Source of the DNA: Porodaedalea pini
Taxonomy: Eukaryota; Basidiomycota; Agaricomycetes; Hymenochaetales; Hymenochaetaceae
Assembly: GCA_002794775.1 (NCBI GenBank)
Contig: NBAY01000055.1
Coordinates: 124,001 to 188,000 of the forward strand
Length of the DNA: 64,000 nucleotides
Direction: 5' to 3'
Positions 31,688-43,200 of this stretch are shown here, piece by piece (the stretch's first letter is position 1; the number at the start of each line of letters is the position of its first letter). The position numbers and the translations under genes were made by a program. The notes below the pieces were generated by a model. That model made no database searches. It saw nothing but the letters and a program-made list of their open reading frames with translations, and was not told the origin of the DNA.

Positions 31688-34600
31688 TTACCCCCCCTTC
31701 AAGGTTGGGCGTCCCGACCAACCATGATCGCGGTCGTCAGGCTCGGTGTCGACGAAGAGCGGACGGAGTTGTTGACGAGGGATGTTGAGTTTTCGAGGTG
31801 CACCGGGATGTTTGAGGTAGAACTCAGCGATCGCCTCCTTCGTGTTCTTGCCGAAGTCCGTCTCAGGCTGCCAAGTAGGTTCATTGTAGCCGACCCACTT
31901 GACAAGGTACTGTAGTTTCCCTCGGTGCAGACACGAGTCTAGAACCTCCTCAATCTCGTACTCCTCCTTGTTGTCGATGATGTCCGGTGGCAGTGGTGTT
32001 GGTTGTCTTTGGCTCTCGAAGGATGGTTCGACGGCGGGCTTTAGCAGTGCTTCGTTGAAGACCGGGTGGACCTTTTTCCATCGCTTCGGGAGCTTGAGCT
32101 TGTACGCGCTTGCTCCCACCTTGTCGACGATTTCGAAGGGGCCATACCATTTGTCAGCAAGTTTCTTTGTCGGTGAGTCTGTGCTGATGTTTCGCCCGTC
32201 AAGGAAAACCTTGTCCCCAGCCTTGTACTCAACCGAAATCCCTGCTGTCCGGTCGTGATAGCGTTTCATGTCGTCCGCCGCTTTGACCAAGTTGTCCTTT
32301 GCAACCCGATGAGTCTCCTTTATGTGCTTCGCGAATTCTTCCGCCGACATGTTGGCAGACGAGGTTCGTGTCGTGTCAAAGCTTAAGGGGTGACGTCCTG
32401 CGTTCGCGTAGAAAGGAGACATCTTCGTCGCCGAATGCTCGCGGTTATTATACGTGAACTCCGCGAGGGGGAGCCAGTCCTTCCAGTCCGATTGTCGATG
32501 GTTTACGAAGAGCCTAAGGTATTGTTCGAGCTCTTGGTTAACGCGTTCCGTCTGACCATCTGTCTGTGGGTGATACGCCGTTGACGGGTTGCCTTCGATG
32601 TGTAGGAGTTTGTACAGCTCCTTCATCATCGATGCGTCAAACTGCGTGCCTCGGTCATGGATGATCTTCTTCGGCAAGCCGTGGAGGCGGAAGACATGGT
32701 CGCGGTACAGTTGAGCCATGCCTTCCGCCGACAACCTTGTCGTAGTCGGGATTGCGTGCATCTGTTTCGAGAACCTGTCGACGAAAACGCAGATTGCGTT
32801 GTGTCCCTTGGAGTCCGGGAGTTCTCCGATGAGGTCGACCGTGACAATTTCCCATGGGCCCTCCGGGACCGTGTTCGGGTGAAGTGGCCTCGACCTCGAT
32901 GCCCTCAGAGCCTTTGTTCGCTGGCAGCGATCACACCCTCGGACATACGCTCTGACGTCGGAGAACATCGACGTCCACCAGAAGTCTCGTCGGACGAGTT
33001 CCACCGTTTTCGACGCTCCTGGGTGTCCAGCCAGTACCGAGTCGTGACATTCCCGTAATACGGCCTCCTTCATTGACGATGGCACGTATACCTTGTTTTT
33101 CATGCGCCACAATCCGTCGACTTCTGTCATTCCCGTCGGCCTCTCCGACTCATCCTGCACTCTCTGTGCTTCACCCACTCGTTCCACCACCTCGTCGCGC
33201 GATGTCCGCACCACTCCACGGTTCAACCACTTATCCTTGATGAACACGACCCCATCGTTGTCATCCTTGCCCTGATCATAGCCCGCCATACACGATAGCA
33301 GGTCGGCCTTGCCCATCGTCTTGCCCGACTTGTGTTCGAGGTGGAAGTCGAATTCTTCAAGTTCGGTCCGCCAGCGAGCTTGGCGATAGCTCAGCTTCTG
33401 CGCCGACCTGAAGTAGGTGAGGTTGGCGTGGTCGGACCAGATTTCAATCTTGTGGCGAGCGCCAAGGAGGTATTGCCGCCACTCCTTGAGCGCCGAAACG
33501 ATCGCGAGCATCTCCTTGTCATAGATCTTGTAGTTTCGTTCCGCTGGTTCAAGTGCCTCTGACCTGTAGGCGATCACCCTCCACTTCCCTTCCTGCTTCT
33601 GCAACAACACACCACCGAGCACAAAGTTCGACGAGTCCGCTTCTACGCGGAAAGGGCCCTCGTCATTGGCGATGGCTAGGACTGGAGGTGAGCAGAGACG
33701 TCGTCTCAGCTCCTCGAACGCTTCCTGCTGTTCGGTCTCCCATACCCAGTCCTTCTTGCCCGTTAATGACGTCAACGGCCGGACCACCTTGCTGTAGTCC
33801 TTAATAAACCGTCTCAGCCAGTTTCCCATGCCGAGGAACTGTTGTAGCTCCTTGAGGTTTCGTGGGACCGGCCAGTTCGCAATCGCCTCCGTCTTTGCCG
33901 GGTCAGCCTTGATCTCGCCGTTGCCGATGATGTGACCGAGATACTTAACGACCTTGGCATCGAATTCGCACTTCTCCGGCTTCAAGTACAGGCCGTTTTC
34001 CCGGAGGATCTGAAGTACACGCCTCGACGTGTCGATGTGCTCTTCAATGGTTTCTGAGAGGATCAGTATGTCGTCGAGGTATACGATGATCAAGTTTGCG
34101 TAGATCAGTTCCTTGAAGATGTGGTTGACAAAAGCTTGGAAAGTGGCCGGTGCGTTGCAAAGACCAAAGAACATCACCGTTGGTTCGAAGAGGCCCATGT
34201 TCGTGCGGAAAGCCGCCTTCCACTCGTCACCCTCGCGGATCCGGATATTGTAGTATCCCCAGCGAAGGTCAAGCTTAGTGATGTATTTCGCTTTCTTGAC
34301 CTTGTCGACGAGTTCGTCAATGAGAGGGAGGGGATACTTGTTCTTGATCGTACCGTCATTGAGCTTACGGTAATCCTGGATCGGGCGTAGCGATTTGTCG
34401 GCCTTCTTAATGAAGAAGAAGGGTGATGCCATGGGCGATATCGACCGTCGAATGCAACCCGACTTTAGATTTTCATCAAGGAAGTCCTTGAGTGACTGCT
34501 GCTCAGTTGGCGTGAGCGGGTAGATCTTACAGTCGCTCGGTTTGAAGTCAGGCTTCAAGTCGATGACATGGTCCCAGGGTCGGTGCTCCGGCAGCTTCTC

Positions 34601-35332
34601 AAAGCCCTTTTCGCTGAAAACGTCGGCGTAGTCGTTGAGGTATGCAGGCCAGGACGCCTTGTCCATTCGCATCTCATTCACCCTCCTCATCTGTTCTACC
34701 ACCTCCTTCACCTTGCTTAGGTCCTCTACAGGCTCCTTTTCGATCGCACATTCGCTCGGGCAGCGAGTAAATTCGAGCGTACCCGTCTTCCAGTCGACCT
34801 CCGGGTTGTGCCGTCGAAGCCAGTCGTACCCCAGGAAGATGTTAGACGACGCCAGTGAGGTTACCGCCAGGATAATCTGTTCCTTATGGTGACCAATTGT
34901 AAGTTCAATGTCAACGTACTCCTCGATTAACCCGGCTTCGTTGTGCGTGCCATCAGCATTGAGTACCGCAAGGGGTCGGATATAACGCTTCGTCTCCAGC
35001 CCGTATCGTTCGACAAACCTTACGTCAATGCACGATCCCGTACATCCCGAATCTACGAGCGCATGTGCGTCTACCTCCCTCACTTCACCTTCCACGCTGT
35101 GTCCGACGTTCAGGAGAAGGTCCAGCTGGCGTCCGCCAGTTCCTCTCATGAACAGCTGCTCGTACTCTTCACTTCCTTTCACACCGGTGGGGACTTCATA
35201 CTCAAGAAAACCATCGACGTCGTTTGCATCTACGTGTTGTACAGACGGTTGGTTATATTTTAACAAATCCGGATTCGAAGTCCCTTGTTCTTCTCGGTCA
35301 GTCGCCCCGATGGCTACGCCTGACCACTCGCA
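31688..35332 (-). CDS. pol: R4 pol polyprotein, intact
   Basis: 1214 codons after the frameshift, no stop. Protease LVDSGCTGSC; reverse transcriptase QDYRKLN, LDLRWGYYNI and YLDD; RNase H VEADSSNFVLGG; integrase with ECHDSVLAGHPG .. CDRCQ finger and catalytic TVDLIGELP, HDRGTQFD, TDGQTERVNQE; chromodomain LQYLVKWVGYNEPTWQPE. All expected catalytic residues are present. It is colinear with R1 pol codon for codon in total length. With the open gag, this is the best candidate for an autonomous element in the window. Confidence 0.95.
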   Translation of the reverse strand, partial: CEWSGVAIGATDREEQGTSNPDLLKYNQPSVQHVDANDVDGFLEYEVPTGVKGSEEYEQLFMRGTGGRQLDLLLNVGHSVEGEVREVDAHALVDSGCTGSCIDVRFVERYGLETKRYIRPLAVLNADGTHNEAGLIEEYVDIELTIGHHKEQIILAVTSLASSNIFLGYDWLRRHNPEVDWKTGTLEFTRCPSECAIEKEPVEDLSKVKEVVEQMRRVNEMRMDKASWPAYLNDYADVFSEKGFEKLPEHRPWDHVIDLKPDFKPSDCKIYPLTPTEQQSLKDFLDENLKSGCIRRSISPMASPFFFIKKADKSLRPIQDYRKLNDGTIKNKYPLPLIDELVDKVKKAKYITKLDLRWGYYNIRIREGDEWKAAFRTNMGLFEPTVMFFGLCNAPATFQAFVNHIFKELIYANLIIVYLDDILILSETIEEHIDTSRRVLQILRENGLYLKPEKCEFDAKVVKYLGHIIGNGEIKADPAKTEAIANWPVPRNLKELQQFLGMGNWLRRFIKDYSKVVRPLTSLTGKKDWVWETEQQEAFEELRRRLCSPPVLAIANDEGPFRVEADSSNFVLGGVLLQKQEGKWRVIAYRSEALEPAERNYKIYDKEMLAIVSALKEWRQYLLGARHKIEIWSDHANLTYFRSAQKLSYRQARWRTELEEFDFHLEHKSGKTMGKADLLSCMAGYDQGKDDNDGVVFIKDKWLNRGVVRTSRDEVVERVGEAQRVQDESERPTGMTEVDGLWRMKNKVYVPSSMKEAVLRECHDSVLAGHPGASKTVELVRRDFWWTSMFSDVRAYVRGCDRCQRTKALRASRSRPLHPNTVPEGPWEIVTVDLIGELPDSKGHNAICVFVDRFSKQMHAIPTTTRLSAEGMAQLYRDHVFRLHGLPKKIIHDRGTQFDASMMKELYKLLHIEGNPSTAYHPQTDGQTERVNQELEQYLRLFVNHRQSDWKDWLPLAEFTYNNREHSATKMSPFYANAGRHPLSFDTTRTSSANMSAEEFAKHIKETHRVAKDNLVKAADDMKRYHDRTAGISVEYKAGDKVFLDGRNISTDSPTKKLADKWYGPFEIVDKVGASAYKLKLPKRWKKVHPVFNEALLKPAVEPSFESQRQPTPLPPDIIDNKEEYEIEEVLDSCLHRGKLQYLVKWVGYNEPTWQPETDFGKNTKEAIAEFYLKHPGAPRKLNIPRQQLRPLFVDTEPDDRDHGWSGRPTLKGG

Positions 35333-35338
35333 AAACCC
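35295..35338 (-). promoter_or_regulatory. R4 gag-pol -1 frameshift signal
   Basis: On the minus strand: GGGTTTT at 35338-35332 in gag phase, spacer GCGAG, stem TGGTCAG (35326-35320) / CTGACCG (35301-35295) with a terminal T-G wobble. Same geometry as R1. Confidence 0.82.
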
Positions 35339-36402
35339 TGCGAGTCGACGACCTCTTCGTCATTGTCTTCTTCTTCCACATAGTCCTCCACAGTCGACCT
35401 TCGAGTGTCTACGACTTCCTCGAAGGCTGACTCTTTCATCGCTCCGAGTTTGTCGGCGAGGACACGACGTTCGCCTGGCGCCATCAGTTCCAGCATGTGC
35501 TGGATGATCGGTTTCGCTTGCGGGCACTTGTCCTTGAAGTGACCCAAACCACCACAGATCCAGCACGTGCGTCGTCGTTGTGCCTCGTTCATTGAGACGT
35601 CCATCGGCTGACCAGCGCCTCCGAAGGTGACGCCGGTCGCGTCGCGTCTATCGACGTGAGGGGCCGCTACCTGACGGCGAGCTGGGGGTGCTTGTTGTGG
35701 TAGGCGAGGAGGGGGAAGAAAGGCACGTCCTCGTTGTATAGCGCGAATCTGCTGTTCGCCGCGGTCTATTTTGATCGCCTTGTTCTTCCAATCCTCGTAT
35801 TTCGTTGGGACTGGCGTCGACCTTAGCACTCCACGGACCACCTCGATGTTCATCGCTCGCTTGAGGTGATCGCAGATGACGCTGTCGTCTTTCAGCTCGG
35901 CGCGCTTAATGACCACGTCGAACTTCTGGAAGAACTCGTCCGCGGTTAGGTCCTTCTGAACCTTATCTCGGAAATCCTTCAGCGCTTTCTCCTTGTGATT
36001 CGGGTCGTCGAACGAGGCGTCGAGTCGTTCCTGGAATCTTTCCCAGCTGTCGGTGAAGGTGACGATTCCCGACGTTGTCGACTCCTCGACGTAGTTCTGC
36101 GCCCACGTCGCCGCATTACCACCCTTCAGGTAGGAGAGAGCTACATAAATCTTACTCTCTGACGTAGGGTATCGATTTGGATTTGCGGATACGAAAAGAA
36201 GGACTTCACGTCTGAAGTCGAGGTAATTGTCGCCACCAGTGAATTCACGTGGTCGGGCGACGTCGATGTTCGGTACAGCAGCGGCACTAGGGCCCGCTGG
36301 GGTGTTTGCGGCTTGGTGAGCGAAGGCGCCTGCTACGATCGCCGCGATTTGCTCCAGCTGTTGTGTGCTGAAGCCTCCCATCGACATTGTTGTTCTAGGC
36401 AT
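35314..36402 (-). CDS. gag: R4 gag, intact
   Basis: 362 residues, start MPRTTMSMGGFSTQQ (three in-frame Met codons; 36402 is the first). Capsid-like core with ARPREFTGGDNYLDFRREVL, Trp-Ala-Gln block AATWAQNYVEE, RGEQQIRAIQRG linker where R1 has a stop, CCHC knuckle CWICGGLGHFKDKC, acidic tail ending GFASGQA. Two ATG triplets occur upstream in this copy's leader (minus-strand ATG at 37071 and 36943 regions), at least one made by a CpG-to-TpG change. Confidence 0.93.
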   Translation of the reverse strand: MPRTTMSMGGFSTQQLEQIAAIVAGAFAHQAANTPAGPSAAAVPNIDVARPREFTGGDNYLDFRREVLLFVSANPNRYPTSESKIYVALSYLKGGNAATWAQNYVEESTTSGIVTFTDSWERFQERLDASFDDPNHKEKALKDFRDKVQKDLTADEFFQKFDVVIKRAELKDDSVICDHLKRAMNIEVVRGVLRSTPVPTKYEDWKNKAIKIDRGEQQIRAIQRGRAFLPPPRLPQQAPPARRQVAAPHVDRRDATGVTFGGAGQPMDVSMNEAQRRRTCWICGGLGHFKDKCPQAKPIIQHMLELMAPGERRVLADKLGAMKESAFEEVVDTRRSTVEDYVEEEDNDEEVVDSQGFASGQA

Positions 36403-37158
36403 GTCCGTTTGTCGCTCAGGGGGGGTCGGTGGTGATGAATCTCGTCGCGCTTCTCTATACGGTCCTGGGATCGGTGGGAGAATGATTGACGTCGAAAGCG
36501 ATGGTGAAATCGGGGTTGTCTGATCTATCGGCGCAGGAGCCCACTTTAATCTTCTTCCTCCTTCAAGCGTCGAATACCAGAGTCCTTTCTCTGGACGCCA
36601 CCAGATAACGTATTCAACGCCTGTTTGAGTAACCGTAAACCAGGAGCGGCGTTCCTCGTTGTACCAGGAACGAGGTGGGAGAGCACAACGTTGTTCCTCA
36701 TTGAGATCTATGTTGACGATGGAGGAGGAACAGGGATCGGGTGTGCGTTGGTACCGGGGTTACGCCAACGTTGAGCGGGTTCGTCAGCGAAGTTGATGAC
36801 GAGGCGGTAGGATCCGAGTGAGATCACAAACGAGATTGTCGTCGAAGTTTGTACTCGTCTGGTTACCCACGTCCACGTCAGGTGCGTGCTCCACCAAAGA
36901 GAAAGACGGAGGGCCAGAGTGGGAGAGGGTTTCCCGATTAGGGCATCAGGTCCTCCAAGGTTGAGTAGGCGTCCAAATGCGGTAAGGGTCGGGGAAAGTC
37001 GGATTACTTAATACACGAACGTCCGGAAACGTCCGGGCAGGGTTGAGGGTTGTTGTTTAGGGGGTTTACACATCAAGTCCGTCGAGGGGAGCACTCCTCT
37101 AGACCGAGTGAAGGCGAGTCGATAGCGACGACGTACGCTGGGGATGAGCCTGGGTGGG

Positions 37159-37169
37159 GTTCTGCTTTT
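37159..37169 (-). promoter_or_regulatory. R4 self-priming primer-binding site
   Basis: Minus-strand AAAAGCAGAAC one base inside the 5' LTR (37171-37584); exact complement of the LTR 11-mer at 37377-37367. Confidence 0.82.
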
Positions 37170-37170
37170 A

Positions 37171-37584
37171 TGTTAGGCGGGAGACCGGGAGACGACTCGG
37201 ACTGGGCAGGCCTCGACTGACTATCGTCTGGGACGTGCTATACTCGAGCGGGGACTCGGGACACGCTGTACTCAGGCTAGGTCGTCACGGAGGTAAGAGG
37301 ATTAATACAAGTCTAAACTAATACAAGGGGGACGAGTCTCACCTAGGTCGTCGCGGAGGTAAGAGGAAAAGCAGAACAAGGAGTTCATGCGATTCCTGAG
37401 ACCTTATATAGCGACGACCGTGAGACTATATTACCTAACATTACCTAACGAGTGGGAATGGAATGAATGAAGGCAGTGTGGGACTGATTGTGTAAGATGG
37501 GTAAATATAATGAAAAGGACGAATATAATAAAGGAAATGGTAAAAGGGAAAATAAAGGAAAAGGTGAAAGTTCAGGTTCTAACA
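37171..37584 (-). repeat. R4 5' LTR
   Basis: 414 bp, minus orientation; TATATAA and self-primer as in R1. Followed on the plus strand by ttgtg and the R2 integrase sequence. Confidence 0.94.
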
Positions 37585-37589
37585 TTGTG

Positions 37590-38081
37590 GCGGATGAGGG
37601 ACAAGGTATATGTGCCATTGACGGTGAAGGAAGCTGTATTGCGGGAGTGTCACAACTCGGTACTGGCTGGACACCCGGGCGCATCAAAGACGGTAGAACT
37701 GGTGCGTCAGGACTTTTGGTGGGCATCAATGTTCTCTGACATTTGAGCATACGTTCGAGGATGTGATCACTGTCAGCGAACAAAGGCTCTAAGATCATCG
37801 AGGTCAAGGCCGCTCCATCCGAATGTGATCCCCGAAGGCCCTTGGGAAATTGTCACAGTTGACCTCATCGGAGAGCTCCCAGACTCGAAGGGACATAACG
37901 TGATCTGTGTCTTCGTCAACAGGTTCTCCAAGCAGATGCATGCAATCCCAACGATGACGAAACTGTCCGTGGAAGGCATGGCCCAATTGTACCGTGACCA
38001 CGTCTTCCACCTCCATGGCCTACCAAAAAAGATAATCCATGACCGAGGCACACAGTTCGATGCTTCGATGATGAAGGAGCT
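37590..38081 (+). pseudogene. pol: R2 pol remnant, integrase N-terminal part
   Basis: Picks up R2 pol after R4: WRMRDKVYVPLTVKEAVLRE, zinc finger ECHNSVLAGHPG .. CDHCQ with a TGA at about 37744 replacing Arg, then TVDLIGELP and HDRGTQFDASMMKEL. It is cut at gagct (38077-38081), the left target copy of R5. Confidence 0.85.
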
Positions 38082-38528
38082 TGTTAGGACTTGAACCTTC
38101 ATCTTTTATTTTATTTTACCTTTACCATTTCTTTTCTTTTAACCACTCCTTTTCATTATATTTAATCATCTTTTCAATCATTTCCCACACTCCCTCCACA
38201 TGACCTTCATTCGTTCCATTCCGTTCGTTTATGTAACATTAGGTAATATAGTCTCACGGTTGTCGCTATATAAGGTCTCAGGAATTGCATGAACTCCTTG
38301 TTCTGCTTTTCCTCTTACCTCCGCGACGACTTAGGTGAGACTTGTCCCCCTTGTATTAGTTTAGTCTTGTATTAATCCTCTTACCTCCATGACGACCTAG
38401 TCTGAGTAAACCCGCCGCCCGAACTTCGCATTCGAGATACGGCCTGTCCCAGACAATGTCAGCGTCTCCGTCAGGTGCCACACATTGAGGTTGCCTAGTC
38501 TGAGTTTCACCCAGACTTCCACCTAACA
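38082..38528 (+). repeat. R5 5' LTR (subfamily C)
   Basis: 447 bp. Left half is like the other LTRs (TATATAA, GTTCTGCTTTT at 38300-38310), but the right half from about 38400 (GTAAACCCGCCGCCCGAAC onwards) is unrelated to subfamilies A and B except at the very end (CTAACA). Confidence 0.92.
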
Positions 38529-39801
38529 TAAAAGCAGAACCCCACCCAGGCTCATCCCCAGTGTACGTCGTCACTGTCGACTCGCCTTCACTCAGTCTAG
38601 AGGAGTGCTCCCCTCGACGGACTTGACGTGTAAACCCCCTAAACGACAACCCTCAACCCTGCCCGGACATTCTCGGACGTTCGTGTATTATGTAAAACCG
38701 ACCTCTCCTGACCCTGGCTCTCCACATCTCCCTTTGGTGGAGGAACCACTTAACTTGGACGTGGGTGACGTTACGTGTGCAGTCGTCAACATCATTGTCG
38801 ATTGTTATCTCTGCCGTGTCTTTCCGTCTCATCATCAACTTCGCCAACGAACCCGTACAACGTTGGCGTAACCCCGGATCAAATGCACAACCGATCCCTG
38901 TTCCCCCGCTGTCATCAACATAGATCTCACCGAGGAACAGCGCCTTGCCCTCCCGCCTCGCTCCTGGTATAATGAGGAACGTCGTTCCTGGTGCACTGCC
39001 ACCCAATCAGGCATTGAATATATCATCTGGTGGCGTGCTGAGAAGGGACTGTGGTACTCAACGTTAGAAGGAGGAAGAAGACTGAAGTGGTCCCCCTCAT
39101 CCGAACCTACAAACCCGACTTCACCATCGCTTTCAACCTCAACCGTTCTTCCACCCATCCTGGGACCATACCAAGAAACCCGACAAGACTCCTTGCTGCT
39201 GACTCCCCCTGAACCTGTAACACCTGCACCGACGATGTCGACGGGAGCCTTCAGCCAGCAACAGCTGGAACAAATTGCGGCAATCGTCGCAGGAGCGTTC
39301 ACCCACCAAGCGGCCCAAACCCCGGCGGGTGCTGGCCAAGGAAACGCCCCCACCCCCAACATTGACGTCACCCGGCCACGTGAATTCACTGGCGGCGACG
39401 ACTACCTGGACTTCAAACGCGAGGTCCTCCTCTTTGTCTCGGCAAACCCGAGCCAGTACCCGACGTCGGAAAGTAAGATCTACATTGCTCTCTCCTACCT
39501 AAAGGGTGGCAATGCCATGACATGGGCACAAAACTATGTGGAGGAGTTGACGACAGCGGGCATCGTGACCTTCACCGACAGTTGGATGAGGTTCCAAGAG
39601 CGCCTAGACGCCTCGTTCGATGACCTGAACCGGAAGGAAAAAGCGCTAGCGGAATTCCAAACCAAGGTTCAGAAGGACCTCACCGCCGACGAGTTCTTCC
39701 AGAAGCTCAACATCGTCATCACTAGAGCTGGGCTGACGGACGACAGCATCATCTGCGACTGCCTGAAGCGTGCGATGAATATCGAGGTGGTCTGTGGGGT
39801 G

Positions 39802-40214
39802 TGTTAGGCGGGAGCCCGGGAGACGACTCGGACTGGGCAGGCCTCGGCTGACTGTCGTCTGGGACGTGCTATACTCGAGCGTAATCTCGGGACACGTTTA
39901 CTCAGGCTAGGTCGTCGCGGAGGTAAGAGGATTAATACAAGTCTAAACTAATACAAGGGGGATGAGTCTCACCTAGGTCGTCGCGGAGGTAAGAGGAAAA
40001 GCAGAACAAGGAGTTCATGCGATTCCTGAGACCTTATATAGCGACGACCGTGAGACTATATTACCTAACATTACATAACGAGTGGGAATGGAACGAATGA
40101 AGGTAGTGTGGGAATGATTGTGTAAGATGGGTAAATATAATGAAAAGGACGAATATAATAAAGGAAATGGTAAAAGGGAAAATAAAGGAAAAGGTGAAAG
40201 TTCAGGTTCTAACA
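39802..40214 (-). repeat. R6 3' LTR (subfamily B)
   Basis: 413 bp, adjoining the pol stop and polypurine tract at 40215 onwards. Confidence 0.94.
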
Positions 40215-43200
40215 TTACCCCCCCTTCAAGGTTGGGCGTCCCGACCAACCATGATCGCGGTCGTCAGGCTCGGTGTCGACGAAGAGCGGACGGAGTCGTT
40301 GACGAGGGATGTCGAGTTTCCGAGGTGCACCGGGATGTTTGAGGTAGAACTCAGCGATCGCCTCCTTCGCGTTCTCGCCAAAGTCCGTCTCAGGCTGCCA
40401 AGTAGGTTCATTGTAGCCGACCCACTTGACAAGGTACTGTAGTTTCCCTCGGTGCAGACGTGAGTCTAAGACTTCCTCGAGTTCGTATTCCTCCTCGTTG
40501 TCGACGATGTCTGGCGGCGGCGGCGGCGGTTGCTTCTGGCTTTCAAAGGACGGTTCGACGGCGGGTTTCAACAGGGCTTCGTTGAAGACAGGGTGGACCT
40601 TTTTCCATCGCTTCGGGAGTTTGAGCTTGTACGCGCTCGCTCCTACCTTGTTGACGATGTCAAAGGGGCCGTACCATTTGTCTGCGAGTTTCTTCGTCGG
40701 CGAGTCCGTACTGATGTTTCGCCCGTCAAGGAAGACTTTGTCTCCAGCCTTGTACTCCACCGAAGCTCCTGCTGTCCGGTCATGGTAGCGCTTCATGTCC
40801 TCTGCTGCCTTGACTAGATTGTCCTTAGCAACGCGATGAGTCTCCTTGATGTGCTTGGCGAATTCTTCCGCCGACATGTTGGCAGAGGAAGTTCGTACGG
40901 TGTCGAAGCTCATAGGGTGACGTCCGGTGTTTGCGTAGAAGGGTGACATCCTTGTCGCTGAATGTTCGCGGTTGTTGTATGCGAACTCTGCGAGGGGGAG
41001 CCAGTCCTTCCAGTCTGATTGCCGATGATCAACGAAGAGCCGGAGGTACTGTTCGAGCTCTTGATTGACGCGTTCCGTCTGACCGTCCGTTTGTGGGTGG
41101 TATGCCATTGACGGGTTGCCTTCGATGTGTAGGAGTTTGTATAGCTCCTTCATCATCGACGCATCGAACTGTGTGCCTCGGTCGTGGATGATCTTCTTCG
41201 GTAGGCCATGGAGGCGGAAGACGTGGTCTCGGTATAACTGAGCCATGCCTTCCGCTGACAGTTTCGTCGTCGTCGGGATGGCATGCATCTGTTTCGAGAA
41301 TCTGTCCACGAAGACGCAGATTGCATTGTGTCCCTTAGAGTCCGGGAGTTCTCCGATTAGGTCGACCGTGACGATCTCCCAGGGACCTTCAGGGATCGCG
41401 TTAGGATGAAGCGGTCTCGACCTCGACGTTCTTAAGGCTTTCGTCCGTTGGCAATGGTTGCATCCTCGGACGTATGTTCGGACATCGGAGAACATTGACG
41501 CCCACCAGAAGTCTCGACGTACCAGTTCGACCGTCTTCGACGATCCAGGATGTCCTGCCAGGGTCGAGTCGTGGTACTCCCGCAATACCGCTTCCTTCAT
41601 CGTCGACGGCACGTACACCTTGCCTTTCATCCGCCACAACCCGTCGACCTTCACCATATTCGTCGGCCTCTCCGACTCGTCTTGTGCTCTCTGCGCCTCA
41701 CCCACTCGTTCCAACATTTCATCACGCGACGTCCTTACCACCCCACGGTTCAGCCATTTCTCCTTGATGAACACGACGCCTTCATTGTCATCCTTGCCCT
41801 GATCATAGCCCGCCTTGCGTGACAGCAAGTCGGCCTTGCCCATTGTCTTCCCCGACTTGTGTTCGAGGTGGAAGTCGAATTCCTCGAGTTCGGTTCGCCA
41901 GCGAGCTTGACGATAGCTCAGCTTCTGCGCTGACCTGAAGTAGGTGAGGTTGGCGTGGTCGGACCAGATTTCAATTTTGTGGTGAGCGCCAAGGAGGTAT
42001 TGCCGCCACTCCTTGAGTGCTGAAACGATCGCGAGCATCTCCTTGTCGTAGATCTCGTAGTTTCGTTCCGCCGGTTCAAGTGCCTCTGACCTGTAGGCGA
42101 TCACCCTCCACTTCCCTTCCTGCTTCTGCAACAACACACCACCGAGCGCAAAGTTCGACGAGTCCGCTTCTACGCGGAAAGGGCCCTCGTCATTGGCGAT
42201 GGCTAGGACTGGAGGTGAGCAGAGACGTCGTCTCAGCTCCTCGAACGCTTCCTGCTGTTCGGTCTCCCATACCCAGTCCTTCTTGCCCGTTAACGACGTC
42301 AACGGCCGGACCACCTTGCTGTAGTCCTTAATAAACCGTCTCAGCCAGTTTCCCATGCCGAGGAACTGTTGCAGCTCCTTGAGGTTCCGTGGGACTGGCC
42401 AGTTCGCAATCGCCTCCGTCTTTGCCGGGTCAGCCCTGATCTCTCCATTGCCGATGATGTGGCCAAGGTATTTGACGACCTTGGCGTCAAACTCGCACTT
42501 CTCCGGCTTCAGGTACAGGCCATTCTCTCGGAGGATCTGGAGTACGCGCCTCGACGTGTCGATATGCTCCTCAATGGTTTCCGAGAGGATCAGGATGTCG
42601 TCGAGGTATACGATGATCAAGTTCGCGTAGATTAGGTCCTTAAAGATGTGGTTGACAAAGGCCTGGAACGTGGCCGGCGCGTTGCAAAGACCAAAAAACA
42701 TGACCGTCGGTTCGAAGAGGCCCATGTTCGTGCGAAACGCTGCTTTCCATTCGTCACCCTCGCGGATCCGGATATTGTAGTACCCCCAGCGAAGGTCAAG
42801 CTTAGTGATGTATTTCGCTTTCTTGACCTTGTCGACGAGTTCGTCGATGAGAGGGAGGGGATACTTGTTCTTGATCGTACCGTCATTGAGCTTACAGTAA
42901 TCCTGGATGGGGCGTAGCGATTTGTCGGCCTTCTTAATGAAGAAGAAGGGCGACGCCATGGGCGATATCGACCGTCGAATGCGACCCGACTTCAGGTTTT
43001 CATCAAGGAAGTCCTTGAGTGACTGCTGCTCAGTTGGCGTGAGCGGGTAGATCTTACAGTCGCTTGGTTTGAAGTCGGGCTTCAAGTCAATGACATGGTC
43101 CCAGGGTCGGTGTTCCGGCAGCTTCTCAAAACCTTTTTCGCTGAAAACGTCGGCGTAGTCGTTGAGGTATGCGGGCCAGGACGTCTTGTCCATTCGCATC

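Larger units (their letters stand above)
31274..37584 (-). mobile_element. R4: intact, possibly active retrotransposon inside R2, TSD ttgtg
   Basis: 6311 bp in minus orientation. LTRs of 414 bp at 31274-31687 (3') and 37171-37584 (5'), with three differences found by eye. Target copies ttgtg at 31269-31273 and 37585-37589 are identical. This is the only copy in the window in which both gag and pol are open from end to end and the self-primer, primer site, frameshift signal and polypurine tract are all present. Confidence 0.95.
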
